From positions 62,001 to 126,000 of the forward strand of contig NZ_JAZHOB010000010.1 of NCBI RefSeq assembly GCF_048751585.1: DNA of 64,000 nucleotides, in the 5' to 3' direction. A model generated the notes under the pieces. The model worked only from the letters and a program-made list of their open reading frames with translations, searched no databases and had not been told where the DNA came from. The position numbers and the translations under genes are program-made. Source of the DNA: G025836975 sp048751585. GTDB lineage: Bacteria > Pseudomonadota > Gammaproteobacteria > Burkholderiales > Burkholderiaceae_B. Numbering within the stretch: the stretch's first letter is position 1; each line of letters starts with the position of its first letter. This document shows positions 18,380 to 27,260 of this stretch, one piece after another.

Positions 18380-18409
18380 AGGCCTTGCGGGGTGGACCAC
18401 GCAAGGCCT
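18380..18409. other. perfect intercistronic hairpin
   Basis: 10-bp perfect inverted repeat AGGCCTTGCG/CGCAAGGCCT with a 10-base loop between the two paralogous hypothetical genes. No T-run follows on either strand, so it may be an RNA processing or attenuation element rather than a classic terminator. Confidence 0.6.
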
Positions 18410-18770
18410 AGTTAATGCTGCGGGACGCTTTTTCTTGAGCCTGCATTTCAAGGATGAGCTCTTCCAGGCGCGGAGAGGTTTGCAACGCAAGCACCGGTGT
18501 ATCGGGACTGCTATCGTCGCGCTCCAGCTTGAGCTTGATGCTTTGGCTTTCGAAGGCGCCGGGATTGGCCTGTATCTGTACGTACTGATTCAATAGCCGG
18601 TCGACTGCCTTTTGCGCTTCATGCAGCTGTGTCGCGAGCGTGGATTCGGCATGCAGCTTGAACTGCTGCTCGATCGTCTTGGCCAGATCCCAACTGAAAA
18701 ACAACAGTGCATTATGGCCGTGGCATTCGGGGTGCAGGAATCCCCATGATTCTTTACTCGGTGTAGTCAA
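18408..18770 (-). CDS. hypothetical protein, 120 aa, paralogue of the downstream gene
   Basis: Soluble helical protein. After a variable start (WGFLHPECHGHNALLFF) it contains a heptad-like stretch (about 30-65) and the GAFESQSIKLKLERD element that aligns with the neighbouring 113-aa protein. Homologous pairs of this kind are not something I can name. The C-terminal MQAQEKASRSIN tail is unrelated to the paralogue. Confidence 0.7.
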   Translation of the reverse strand: MTTPSKESWGFLHPECHGHNALLFFSWDLAKTIEQQFKLHAESTLATQLHEAQKAVDRLLNQYVQIQANPGAFESQSIKLKLERDDSSPDTPVLALQTSPRLEELILEMQAQEKASRSIN

Positions 18771-18786
18771 ATTCGTATCTTCGCAA

Positions 18787-19278
18787 TTAAGGCGTGGTGC
18801 GTTGTTTAAGCGTTTTGCCGTCGTAGGTGTATACGTCGATTTTATCCGGCTTTTGCGTATTTGGCGTTTGCAATGTCAACACGCGCCCCTTGGCCGTTAC
18901 CTTGATCTGGTCAGTGCATGATCCGAACTCCGGTGACACTGTGTATCCGGACTTTTGCAGTATCACCCATCGATAGACGATGGGGCACTGATTGTTGCCA
19001 TTGTTGATGGACACCAGCGCGATCTGCGCCTTGGGCATGTTGAAAGCATAGGTGATGTTCAGAATGCCGCGTATGGCCGGGTATACATCGACGTTGTCGA
19101 TGCGCAATTGCGATTCGTAAACGTATTCGCTGGTGGCGACATTCAGGGTGCCGTAAGGCGTCGAAAGGTGCAGGCGCGAAGGGCTGACGGGCCATGTGGC
19201 GGGCGAGGAGGCCGATGCCAGCAGGCTTGTGGCCATCAGCAGCGCGCCAGCCGCCCAGCGAGCAGGAAAAGCAGCCAT
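18787..19278 (-). CDS. exported hypothetical protein, 163 aa
   Basis: Signal peptide about residues 1-25 (MAAFPARWAAGALLMATSLL), then a beta-rich mature domain with two Cys (NNQCPIVYRW and FGSCTDQIKV) that could form a periplasmic disulphide. Start at 19278 is chosen because AGGA lies eight bases before it; an in-frame ATG at 19296 is the alternative. No family recognised. Lies 16 bases before the paralogous gene pair and may be in one operon with it. Confidence 0.65.
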   Translation of the reverse strand: MAAFPARWAAGALLMATSLLASASSPATWPVSPSRLHLSTPYGTLNVATSEYVYESQLRIDNVDVYPAIRGILNITYAFNMPKAQIALVSINNGNNQCPIVYRWVILQKSGYTVSPEFGSCTDQIKVTAKGRVLTLQTPNTQKPDKIDVYTYDGKTLKQRTTP

Positions 19279-19438
19279 GATGGAGGTCCTGTTCATAAGC
19301 GAGACGACAATGAAAGGTAGATGTACTCGTTACAAATCATGCACGAAGTGCGTACATTGTAAGGACTATTACATTTCATTTTTGCGCGCCGCGCAAGTGG
19401 ACACCGCATGAGGACGGCAAGAGGCTTTTTCCAGCCCT

Positions 19439-19636
19439 CTAGCCAGTGGTGGCCATCAGGTAAAGCAGGGCGATCGACATCAGCGCGAAATAAACGAATA
19501 CACCCGCAAGCAGGCTTCTGGATAGCAGCCTGATGCGTTGGCCGAACGATGCGCGCGCCTGCGGATTACGGTGATTTCCCCAGAACCACGTGCCGGCCAC
19601 GGCCAGCAGGCTGAGCAGAATGAGCCAGATTTTCAT
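19439..19636 (-). CDS. small membrane protein, 65 aa
   Basis: Two predicted membrane helices, about 2-19 (KIWLILLSLLAVAGTWFW) and 41-62, separated by a basic stretch (NHRNPQARASFGQRIR). Probably inner membrane; family resembles small uncharacterised proteins of Burkholderiales. No functional context. Confidence 0.65.
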   Translation of the reverse strand: MKIWLILLSLLAVAGTWFWGNHRNPQARASFGQRIRLLSRSLLAGVFVYFALMSIALLYLMATTG

Positions 19637-20007
19637 GTGGGTTCGCGTTGTTGCCTTAACTGTTATGTAAGTTTTACGTAAGTTTCAAATTGTATTTCTA
19701 ATACTGAGCGCGAAAGGCAATTTATTCTTCGCGCCGGAATTCTAATTATTCAAGCCGCCAGTCCACGGCTGTCGGCGCGAGACAAAGCCATACCGTTTTT
19801 CATTGCAGCAGTAGAAATCTTTTTGATTCTATCGGAATAGTGTCTGTTTATGCTCGTCGCATAAATATATCGCTTAGGGATATCGTTGAACGATACATTT
19901 TTGGGGGAATCACGAAGTCGCGTAGTCGTTTTGAAGCTTCCAAGCCGGCGCAGACCGGTACGAGGCACATCAAGCAGTTTTTTTGCAATTCACAAAGGAG
20001 ATTCAGG
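19637..20007. other. long leader upstream of the ABC transporter operon
   Basis: 371 bases without a supported gene. AT-rich compared with its neighbours and contains the palindrome at 19881. Frames that extend the binding-protein gene upstream to 19840 lack a ribosome site and are not used. Confidence 0.5.
19881..19895. promoter_or_regulatory. perfect 15-bp palindrome, candidate operator
   Basis: TATCGTT-G-AACGATA, perfectly symmetric, 113 bases before the start of the ABC binding-protein gene. Likely a regulator site for the transporter operon; the regulator is not encoded nearby. Confidence 0.5.
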
Positions 20008-21360
20008 ATGGATGACAACAAATCAGGCAAGAGTGGCGCAACAGGCATTGACCGCCGGTCCATGCTCAAGATGGGCGTCGCTGGCGCGGCGGGAAGCATG
20101 CTGCTTCCCGGAGCGGCCATGGCGGCCGAGGAAAAGAAGCCGATCGGCAACTATCCGAAAGGCGTCGAGGGCGATTCGGTCTTTATCGGCCTGACTCTTG
20201 ATATCACCGGCCCGTATTCGGCACAAGGCGCCGATCAGCAGAAAGGGTACGAGCTGGCGGTTGAGCAGTTGAATGCGGGCGCAGCTGAAATGAAGAAGAT
20301 TTCGCCGCTGACCAAGAAAGGCGTGCTGGGCAAAACCGTGAAGTTCGGCGTGGCCGATGCGGAAACCAAGCCCAATACCGCCGTTCAGGCAGCCAGCCGC
20401 TTCATTCACGACAACAAGGCAATGATGATTTCGGGCAGCACCAGCAGCGCTGTGGCGATTGCATTGCAGAAAGTCTGCGACCGTGAACGCACCATCTATC
20501 TGCCCGCCATCAGCGGTTCCAACGAAACCACCGGCGTTGATTGCCAGCGCTATGGATTCCGCCTTTGCTACTTTGCCTATCCGGCTTGCAAGGCCATTGC
20601 GCCGGTGCTGGCCAAGGCATTGGGCAAGGATCGCAAGGCTATCTACCTGGTACCCGACTATACGTACGGCCACACCACCTACGACTCGATGAAGGAATTC
20701 ACCGAGAAACAGGGCTGGAAGACGGTGGGTGCGCAGATTCACCCCCTGGGCGCCAAGGACTACAGTTCCTTCCTGATCAACATCGCCAATAGCGGGGCCG
20801 ACACGCTGGTCGTCATCGCTTACGGCGCCGACGCCGCGAACTCCATCAAGCAAGCCAAGCAATTCGGCCTGCTTGAAAAAATGAAGATCGTGGTGCCGTA
20901 CATGTCGGCGTTCCTGGAAAAGGAAATCGGAGCCGAGATCATGGAAGGCGTGCACGGCGCCACCGGTTTCTGGTGGACCCTGGAAGACAAATACCCGATC
21001 GCCAAGGATTTCGTCGCCGCCTTCGAGAAAAAATTCAAGGCCAAGCCGCGTGATTCGGCGTATATCGCCTATCTGCAAACCGCCTTGTGGGCCGATGCAT
21101 GCGAGCGTGCCGGTTCCTTCTACCCGCCCGATGTCATCAAGGCCTATGAAGCCGGCGAAGTTCGCCAGGGCCCGGTGGGCGATGTCACGTTCCGGGCGGG
21201 CGACCACCAGGGCGTGATCAACTTCCCCATCGTGCGCGGCAAAAAGCCTTCCGACATGAAGAACCCCGACGATTATTTCGATATCGTCGAAGTGGTCGAT
21301 GGCAAGTCCGCATTGCCTGAACTGGGCGTACTCGGCTGCAAGCTGGGAGCCTACGTCTAA
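20008..21360 (+). CDS. branched-chain amino acid/amide ABC transporter substrate-binding protein (Tat-type signal)
   Basis: A 450-residue periplasmic binding protein of the Leu/Ile/Val-amide group. The N-terminus has a twin-arginine-like signal (DRRSMLKMGVAGAAG, about residues 15-40). The mature part has the two-lobed type I fold with FIGLTLDITGPYSAQGADQQ at the start and YTYGHTTYDSMKEF in the hinge region. AAAGGAG precedes ATG 20008. It heads an operon with livH, a livM-livG fusion and livF; the actual ligand (amino acid, amide or other) cannot be told. Confidence 0.92.
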   Translation: MDDNKSGKSGATGIDRRSMLKMGVAGAAGSMLLPGAAMAAEEKKPIGNYPKGVEGDSVFIGLTLDITGPYSAQGADQQKGYELAVEQLNAGAAEMKKISPLTKKGVLGKTVKFGVADAETKPNTAVQAASRFIHDNKAMMISGSTSSAVAIALQKVCDRERTIYLPAISGSNETTGVDCQRYGFRLCYFAYPACKAIAPVLAKALGKDRKAIYLVPDYTYGHTTYDSMKEFTEKQGWKTVGAQIHPLGAKDYSSFLINIANSGADTLVVIAYGADAANSIKQAKQFGLLEKMKIVVPYMSAFLEKEIGAEIMEGVHGATGFWWTLEDKYPIAKDFVAAFEKKFKAKPRDSAYIAYLQTALWADACERAGSFYPPDVIKAYEAGEVRQGPVGDVTFRAGDHQGVINFPIVRGKKPSDMKNPDDYFDIVEVVDGKSALPELGVLGCKLGAYV

Positions 21361-21407
21361 GTTCATCGAACGTGTTGACGGGCATATAAACGAAAGGAGG
21401 AGCTTGA

Positions 21408-22283
21408 ATGCCGAGCATGTCGTTGTTCTTATCGCAGCTATTCAACGGGCTTGCTACAGGCCTGTTGCTGGCACTTATCAGTACAGGCTTGACCATTATC
21501 TACGGCACGCTCGGCGTTGTTAACTTTGCGCATGGGGCCCTGTTTGTCGTCGGGTCCTATGCTGGCTTTACCGCGTATGGCATGACGGATTCGTTCGTCA
21601 TTGCCATTATTGCGGGCGCCCTGGTTGCATTGTTTGTGGGGCTTATCGTCGAGCGCGGCCTGATGCGGATGTATTACGGCCGACCGCCCGAGGACCAGAT
21701 TCTGGTCACGTTCGGAATAGGCATCATCCTGGTGGAGCTTGTACGGTCCATCTACGGCGGCATCAGCCTGTCGGTGCCGACCCCCGAGTGGGGACAGGGG
21801 GTGGCCCATATAGGGTCGCTGATCTACCCGCTGTATCGCCTGCAGGCGCTGGCCATAGCGGCCGGTACGCTGGCCGTGCTGTATTACGTTCTTTATCGCA
21901 CCAGCCTGGGCTTGATCGTGCGCGCGGGCATTGAAGACGCGCAGATGGTCAATGTATTGGGCATCAACGTCAAGCGGACCTTCCTGCTGGTATTCGGCAT
22001 CGGGGCCATGGCGGCGGGTTATGCCGGCGTCATCGATTCCCCGATCGTCACCCTGTCGCCGGACATGGGCCACCGGATACTGGTCGACTCCTTTGTCGTG
22101 GTCGTGATCGGCGGCGTGGGTTCATTCCCTGGCGCCATCATCGGCGGCATCATCGCGGGTGAAATTCTTAGTCTTACCTCTATGTTCAATCCTGCATATT
22201 CTCACGTCATGCTGTTTGTCGTCATGGCCCTGGTCCTTATCTTCCGGCCTCAAGGCTTGATGGGACAGGAGGGTCGCGAATGA
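21408..22283 (+). CDS. livH: branched-chain amino acid ABC transporter permease LivH
   Basis: LivH-type inner-membrane permease, 291 residues, with about eight hydrophobic segments and the typical N-terminus LFNGLATGLLLALISTGLTI and GVVNFAHGALFVVG. The cytoplasmic coupling loop is near residues 180-200 (MVNVLGINVKRTF). AGGAGG lies ten bases upstream of ATG 21408. Its stop overlaps the next start by ATGA. Confidence 0.94.
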   Translation: MPSMSLFLSQLFNGLATGLLLALISTGLTIIYGTLGVVNFAHGALFVVGSYAGFTAYGMTDSFVIAIIAGALVALFVGLIVERGLMRMYYGRPPEDQILVTFGIGIILVELVRSIYGGISLSVPTPEWGQGVAHIGSLIYPLYRLQALAIAAGTLAVLYYVLYRTSLGLIVRAGIEDAQMVNVLGINVKRTFLLVFGIGAMAAGYAGVIDSPIVTLSPDMGHRILVDSFVVVVIGGVGSFPGAIIGGIIAGEILSLTSMFNPAYSHVMLFVVMALVLIFRPQGLMGQEGRE

Positions 22284-24115
22284 GCACGCATAATCAAACA
22301 TTCGCGCGCCGGCAAATGGGCGAGATCGTGGTGGGCATCTGTTTGCTGGCCGCGCCCTTCGTCCTGCCCCATCTGGGCATGAGCGCCGACCTGTTGACGC
22401 GCATCCTGATCTGGGGCCTGTTCGGCCTGGGTTTCGACCTGCTGTTCGGCTACACCGGCTTGCTGTCCTTCGGGCAGTCGGCGTTTTATGGCACCGGCGG
22501 TTTCGTGGCGGCTTATCTGCTGACCTCGGGCATCGTCCCTCATATGCTGGGGGCCCTGCTGGTGGGGGTGATCGTCGCCGCCTTGGCCGGCCTGGCCATC
22601 GGCTACCTGACCTTGCGGCGAACGGGCATTTATTTCGCAATGAGCACCCTGGCCTTCGGCGAGATGTTCTACTTCCTGGAAAACTCCCTGTTCAAGGAGT
22701 ACACGGGCGGTGAGAACGGCATCGCCGGCGTGCCGCCTCCGGAAATAGCGCTGGGTTTCACGACCATCAATATTTCCAGCGGTTGGCCGATGTACTGGTT
22801 CGTGGCCATCTTCTTCTTCATCGGCTACCTGATCGCCCGCCGCATCGTGCGCTCGCCCTTTGGCGCCGTGCTCAAGGCCATACGCGGCAATCCCAAGCGG
22901 GCCATGGCGCTGGGCCATGCCATACAGGGCTACAAGCTGACCGTGTTCGTGATCGCGGCGGCCTACGGCGGCCTGGCGGGTGGCTTGCTGGGCGTGTTCC
23001 AGTCGTACATGCCGCCCGACGCCTTCTCGCTCGACACGTCGGCGCAGTTGGTCATACAGACCGTCATGGGCGGCGCCGGCACCTTGCTGGGTCCTCTGTT
23101 CGGCGCGACCATCTGGCTGTACCTGTATGAAGGGCTGCAGCAATTGTCCAATATCGGCGCATACTGGAAGCTGATACTTGGCATTGTGTTCGTGGTGCTG
23201 GTCACGGTGTTCCGCCATGGCGTTGCGGGCGGGGTGCTCGACTACATGAAGCGCCGCCGCAAGACGACCAAGGTCGTCGATCCCGAAGCGAATGTGGAAG
23301 CCATGGCGCAGCTGGATATCGTGGCGCCCATTTCTGGCGGCCGCCCCGGCGCGCCGGTGCTGGAAGCGCGCGGCATCACCAAGCAGTATGGCGGCTTGAC
23401 CGCTGTCAGCGATGTCACGTTTTCCCTGTCGGAAGGTGAGATGCGCGGCGTCATCGGCCCTAACGGCGCCGGGAAGTCGACCTTCTTCGCCATGCTGGCG
23501 GGCGAACTTGCCACCACGAAAGGGCAGGTGTTCTTCCGCGGTCAGGAAATCACAGGCATTGGCGTCACGGCGGTTTGCCAACTGGGCATGAGCAAGAGCT
23601 ACCAGATCAACCAGTTGTTCGAAGGGCTCACGGTCAGGCAGAACGCAATGATCCCCGTGCTGGCTCGAAGCCGAGGCAAATTCCGCATCGACTTGCTGCG
23701 CGGCCTGCATCACTCCAAGGTTCTGGATGAGCAGGTCAATGCGGCCATCGAGTTGGTGGCGCTGACGCATCAGGCCGATACGCTGGTGTCCGAGCTTTCC
23801 TACGGCGAAAAACGCCGCCTGGAAATCGGCCTGGCCTTGGCCACCGGCGCCAACGTGCTGCTGTTCGACGAGCCGCTTGCCGGCCTGGGGCCAGAGGAAC
23901 GCGTGCACGTCGTGGCGTTACTTAAATCGATTCGCAAGGGCCGCAGCATGGTCATCGTCGAGCACGACATGGACGCCATGTTCGAGCTGGCCGAACGAAT
24001 CACCGTACTTTATGAAGGCCGCAAACTGGCGGAAGGCACCCCCGACGAAATTCGGGTGAATCCGGCAGTCCAGGCAGCATATCTCGGAGGGATGGACGAG
24101 CATGAGTCTGCTTGA
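22280..24115 (+). CDS. fused LivM permease - LivG ATPase of the ABC transporter
   Basis: A 611-residue fusion. Residues about 1-320 are a LivM permease (YTGLLSFGQSAFYGTGGFVA; coupling segment AIRGNPKRAMALGHAIQGYK). A linker of about 35 residues leads to a complete LivG-type ATPase (about 355-605) with Walker A GPNGAGKST, signature ELSYGEKRRLEIG, Walker B LLFDEPLAGL and the switch His in VIVEHDMDA. In Escherichia coli these are separate proteins. Overlaps livH by four bases and livF by 14, so the three are coupled. Confidence 0.94.
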   Translation: MSTHNQTFARRQMGEIVVGICLLAAPFVLPHLGMSADLLTRILIWGLFGLGFDLLFGYTGLLSFGQSAFYGTGGFVAAYLLTSGIVPHMLGALLVGVIVAALAGLAIGYLTLRRTGIYFAMSTLAFGEMFYFLENSLFKEYTGGENGIAGVPPPEIALGFTTINISSGWPMYWFVAIFFFIGYLIARRIVRSPFGAVLKAIRGNPKRAMALGHAIQGYKLTVFVIAAAYGGLAGGLLGVFQSYMPPDAFSLDTSAQLVIQTVMGGAGTLLGPLFGATIWLYLYEGLQQLSNIGAYWKLILGIVFVVLVTVFRHGVAGGVLDYMKRRRKTTKVVDPEANVEAMAQLDIVAPISGGRPGAPVLEARGITKQYGGLTAVSDVTFSLSEGEMRGVIGPNGAGKSTFFAMLAGELATTKGQVFFRGQEITGIGVTAVCQLGMSKSYQINQLFEGLTVRQNAMIPVLARSRGKFRIDLLRGLHHSKVLDEQVNAAIELVALTHQADTLVSELSYGEKRRLEIGLALATGANVLLFDEPLAGLGPEERVHVVALLKSIRKGRSMVIVEHDMDAMFELAERITVLYEGRKLAEGTPDEIRVNPAVQAAYLGGMDEHESA

Positions 24116-24806
24116 GGTCGAAAACATCAATAGCTACTACGGGGATTCCCATATCCTGTTCGACGTGTCTATGCGCGTGGAAGAAAACGAAGTGGTGGCC
24201 TTGCTGGGCCGTAATGGCGCCGGCAAGAGCACTACGCTGAAGTCCTTGATGGGCATGGTGCAGCCGAAAAGCGGCATCATCCGCCACAACGGGACCGAGG
24301 TGCAGAATCTTCCGCCGTACGAGCTCGCCAAACGGGGAATCCAACTGGTGCCTGAAGAGCGGCGCATCTTCGGGCAGATAACCGTGCAGGAAAATCTGCA
24401 GTTGGCCGCCATGACCGCCGAGAAATCGCGGACGCTGGACGAGATCTACGAAACGTTCCCGCGTCTGGCCGAGCGCAAGCGCAATCGCGGCAAGCAACTT
24501 TCGGGCGGTGAGCAGCAAATGCTGGCCATCGCGCGGGCGATGATACGCAATGCCAATCTCATCATGCTGGACGAGCCCTTTGAAGGCCTGGCCCCGCTTA
24601 TTGTGCGCGATCTGATCCAGGTGTGCCGCAATCTGGCTGAAAGCGGAAACACCATCATCATCGTCGAGCAGAACGTGCACGCGGCCCTGTCGCTGGCCGA
24701 TCGCTGCTACCTGCTCAATAACGGCCACATGGTCTTCGAGGGCACGCCCACCCAGTTGCATGAAGACACGTCCGTTATCCAGAAGTACCTGGGGGTCAAG
24801 GTTTAG
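24102..24806 (+). CDS. livF: branched-chain amino acid ABC transporter ATP-binding protein LivF
   Basis: LivF-type ATPase, 234 residues, the usual length. Walker A GRNGAGKST at about residue 36, signature LSGGEQQMLAIARA near 134, Walker B LIMLDEPFEGLAP and the switch His region (here IIIVEQNVH). It pairs with the ATPase half of the fused LivMG protein as a heterodimer. Start overlaps the preceding gene by 14 bases; a strong terminator ends the operon. Confidence 0.95.
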   Translation: MSLLEVENINSYYGDSHILFDVSMRVEENEVVALLGRNGAGKSTTLKSLMGMVQPKSGIIRHNGTEVQNLPPYELAKRGIQLVPEERRIFGQITVQENLQLAAMTAEKSRTLDEIYETFPRLAERKRNRGKQLSGGEQQMLAIARAMIRNANLIMLDEPFEGLAPLIVRDLIQVCRNLAESGNTIIIVEQNVHAALSLADRCYLLNNGHMVFEGTPTQLHEDTSVIQKYLGVKV

Positions 24807-24828
24807 GGACCCGCGGCGGCAATGAAGG

Positions 24829-24851
24829 GGGCGGCTTCGGCCGCCCTTTTT
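24829..24851 (+). terminator. rho-independent terminator of the liv operon
   Basis: GGGCGGC-TTCG-GCCGCCC perfect stem with a UUCG tetraloop and TTTTT tail. Confidence 0.93.
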
Positions 24852-25022
24852 GTCGCCGGGCAAGGGCCCGCGCAGTGTGGGCGGTTTTCCCGATCGATGG
24901 ATTGCTTCGCCTGCTGCAACACTGAAAGCCATTTATTGCGGCTACTGCCAGGTTCTGCGCAGAGGTATCATATTGGTACTATGCGCAGCGTGTACGATCG
25001 GCTGCGGACGCAGGAGGGATCA

Positions 25023-25736
25023 ATGTTAACCTCCGGTACTTTCATGTCTAGAGGTTATTTTATGCGGCCTATCGATGGCGCTGAATCGGACGTGTCCGAA
25101 ATCGACCCCACCGGCGCCCATGCCGTTCGGCCGGGCAATTACCAGCTTGACTACATTACGTCCAGCAAGCTTCCCACTCCGTGGGCAACGTTTTCCATTC
25201 ATGTGTTCGTCGATCCGGCGACCGCCAAAGAGCACATCATGCTTACGCTGGGCGATGTGGCGGACGGTGCGCCGGTGCTGGCGCGGGTTCACTCCGAGTG
25301 CTTGACGGGCGATGGCCTGTTCAGCCAGCGTTGCGATTGCGGCGCGCAATTGCAGACCGCCATGCAGACCATCGCCGCCGAAGGGCGCGGGGCCTTGTTG
25401 TATTTGCGTCAGGAAGGGCGCGGTATCGGACTGGTCAACAAGATACGGGCTTATAAGCTGCAGGACGAGGGCGCGGACACCGTCGAGGCCAACGAGCAAC
25501 TGGGTTTTCCCGCCGATATGCGCCGCTACGACCTCTGCAAGCCCATGCTCGACCGCTTCGGCATCGCTTCCCTTAAGTTGATGACCAACAATCCGCGCAA
25601 AGTGGATGCAATGCAGAAACTGGGCATCCAGGTGGCCGAGCGCATTCCCCTGCAGGTGAATCGCAATCCCTTCAATGAAAGCTACCTGAGCACCAAGGCC
25701 GCCAAGCTGGGCCATTGGCTGAAAGAGCGCATCTAG
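25023..25736 (+). CDS. ribA: GTP cyclohydrolase II
   Basis: RibA, first step of riboflavin synthesis (GTP to the 2,5-diamino-pyrimidinone phosphate, formate and pyrophosphate). 237 residues; about 40 more than E. coli RibA at the N-terminus. Zinc ligands are in HSECLTGDGLFSQRCDCG, the GTP-binding segment is LRQEGRGIGLVNKIRAY, and LMTNNPRKV closes the active site. ATG 25023 has AGGAGG six bases upstream. An AT-rich start region (TATCATATTGGTACT) upstream suggests its own promoter. Confidence 0.94.
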   Translation: MLTSGTFMSRGYFMRPIDGAESDVSEIDPTGAHAVRPGNYQLDYITSSKLPTPWATFSIHVFVDPATAKEHIMLTLGDVADGAPVLARVHSECLTGDGLFSQRCDCGAQLQTAMQTIAAEGRGALLYLRQEGRGIGLVNKIRAYKLQDEGADTVEANEQLGFPADMRRYDLCKPMLDRFGIASLKLMTNNPRKVDAMQKLGIQVAERIPLQVNRNPFNESYLSTKAAKLGHWLKERI

Positions 25737-25787
25737 GGAAAAAGGCCAGCCTTAGCAGCCTGGGCGTTTACCGCCTTCGCTGTGAAG

Positions 25788-27176
25788 TCAGACCTCGGCC
25801 ATGAAGCGCATCTTGAAGCGTCGGCCCTTGATGTTGCCGGCGCTCAAGCGGGCAAAGGCCTGTTTCGCGATGGAGCGCTCCAGCGCCACGAAACTGACGA
25901 ATTCCAGAATATTGATCTTGCCGATCTGATCGCCGGCGAAGCCGGCGTCTTTGGTCAGCGCGCCCAGGATGTCCCCCGGGCGCAGCTTGTCTTTTTTCCC
26001 GCCCTGTATGCAAAGCGTAACCATGGGGGCGCGCAAGCGGCCTTCGGGCGCGGGCTTGAGGGCCTTGGGATTGGCCCAGGTAATGGGCTGGCCCTGGTAT
26101 TGCTCGATCTGGTTGGCCCAGCGCATCTCGTGCGGCGCGCACAGGCTTAGCGCAAGCCCTTTCTTTTCCCCGCGCCCGGTGCGTCCGATGCGATGAATAT
26201 GCACCTCGGGGTCCGGCGTGATTTCAACGTTGATCACGGCGTCCAATCCGTCGATGTCCAGACCGCGGGCCGCCACATCCGTTGCGACCAGCACCGAGCA
26301 GCTGCGGTTGGCGAACTGTACGAGCACATCTTCGCGTTCGCGCTGCTCCAGGTCGCCGTGCAGCGCCAAGGCGCTGAATCCCCGGGCATCCAGGTATTCA
26401 GACAGCTCGCGGCATTGCGCCTTGGTATTGCAGAAGGCCAAGGTCGATTCGGGACGGAAGTGCTCCAGCAATTGAGCCGTCAGCGCATGGCGGCGATCCG
26501 CGTCGATCTCGTAGAAGCGCTGTTCGATCTGGCTGGCGTCATGCACCGATTCCAGCTTGATCTCGGCGGGCCTGTTCAGGAACCGGGCGCTGGCCTTGCG
26601 GATATCATCCGCATAGGTTGCGGAAAACAGCAGGGTCTGCCGCTTGGCGGGACATGCCTTGACGATTTTCGCCACATCATCAAAGAAGCCCATGTCGAGC
26701 ATGCGGTCGGCTTCGTCCAGCACCAGGGTATGGACGGCGGTCAGGTCGACGGTATTGCGCTCGATGTGATCCATCAGCCTGCCGGGTGTGCCGACCACGA
26801 TATGCGCGCCGAACTTCAGCGATTCAACCTGAGGCCGGATGGGCGATCCGCCGCATAGGGTAATGACCTTGATGTTGCCCAACGCCCGGGCGAGCCGGCG
26901 CAGCTCCTTGGCCACTTGCTCCGCCAGTTCGCGTGTGGGGCACAGCACCAATGCCTGGATGGCAAACAGCGCGGGATCCAGGCGATGGACGATGCCCAGG
27001 CCGAAGGCGGCGGTTTTGCCGCTTCCGGTCTTGGCCTGCACAATCAGATCGCGTCCGTCCAGCACCTGCGGCAGGGCTTGGGCCTGGACAGGCGTCATGG
27101 ACTGGTAGCCCAGGGTGTCCAGGTTGTCGAGGACGGCGCGCGGAAGGGGCAGCGTGGAGAACGAAAGAGGGTTCAC
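25788..27176 (-). CDS. dbpA: DbpA-type ATP-dependent RNA helicase
   Basis: DEAD-box helicase, 462 residues. Motifs: Q motif near 26, Walker A AKTGSGKTAA (about 48), DEAD in LVLDEADRMLD, SAT in LLFSATYADD, and motif VI HRIGRTGRGEKKG. The C-terminal 75 residues form the DbpA RNA-binding domain (KDKLRPGDILGALTKDAG; GKINILEFVSFVALE) that targets hairpin 92 of 23S rRNA during 50S assembly. Start codon is GTG at 27176. Confidence 0.93.
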   Translation of the reverse strand: MNPLSFSTLPLPRAVLDNLDTLGYQSMTPVQAQALPQVLDGRDLIVQAKTGSGKTAAFGLGIVHRLDPALFAIQALVLCPTRELAEQVAKELRRLARALGNIKVITLCGGSPIRPQVESLKFGAHIVVGTPGRLMDHIERNTVDLTAVHTLVLDEADRMLDMGFFDDVAKIVKACPAKRQTLLFSATYADDIRKASARFLNRPAEIKLESVHDASQIEQRFYEIDADRRHALTAQLLEHFRPESTLAFCNTKAQCRELSEYLDARGFSALALHGDLEQREREDVLVQFANRSCSVLVATDVAARGLDIDGLDAVINVEITPDPEVHIHRIGRTGRGEKKGLALSLCAPHEMRWANQIEQYQGQPITWANPKALKPAPEGRLRAPMVTLCIQGGKKDKLRPGDILGALTKDAGFAGDQIGKINILEFVSFVALERSIAKQAFARLSAGNIKGRRFKMRFMAEV

Positions 27177-27260
27177 AATAGGCCTGGCGTATAACAGATA
27201 TCCGGCCCCGCTCCAGGATGGACGCGAGGTCGGACGGCAGGCCCGATTGTAGCGCGCCTG

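Noticed and set aside
22250..23908. 552-codon open frame antisense to the liv genes
   Set aside because: Shadow of the high-GC livM-livG fusion; Gln/His/Arg-rich composition and no ribosome site.
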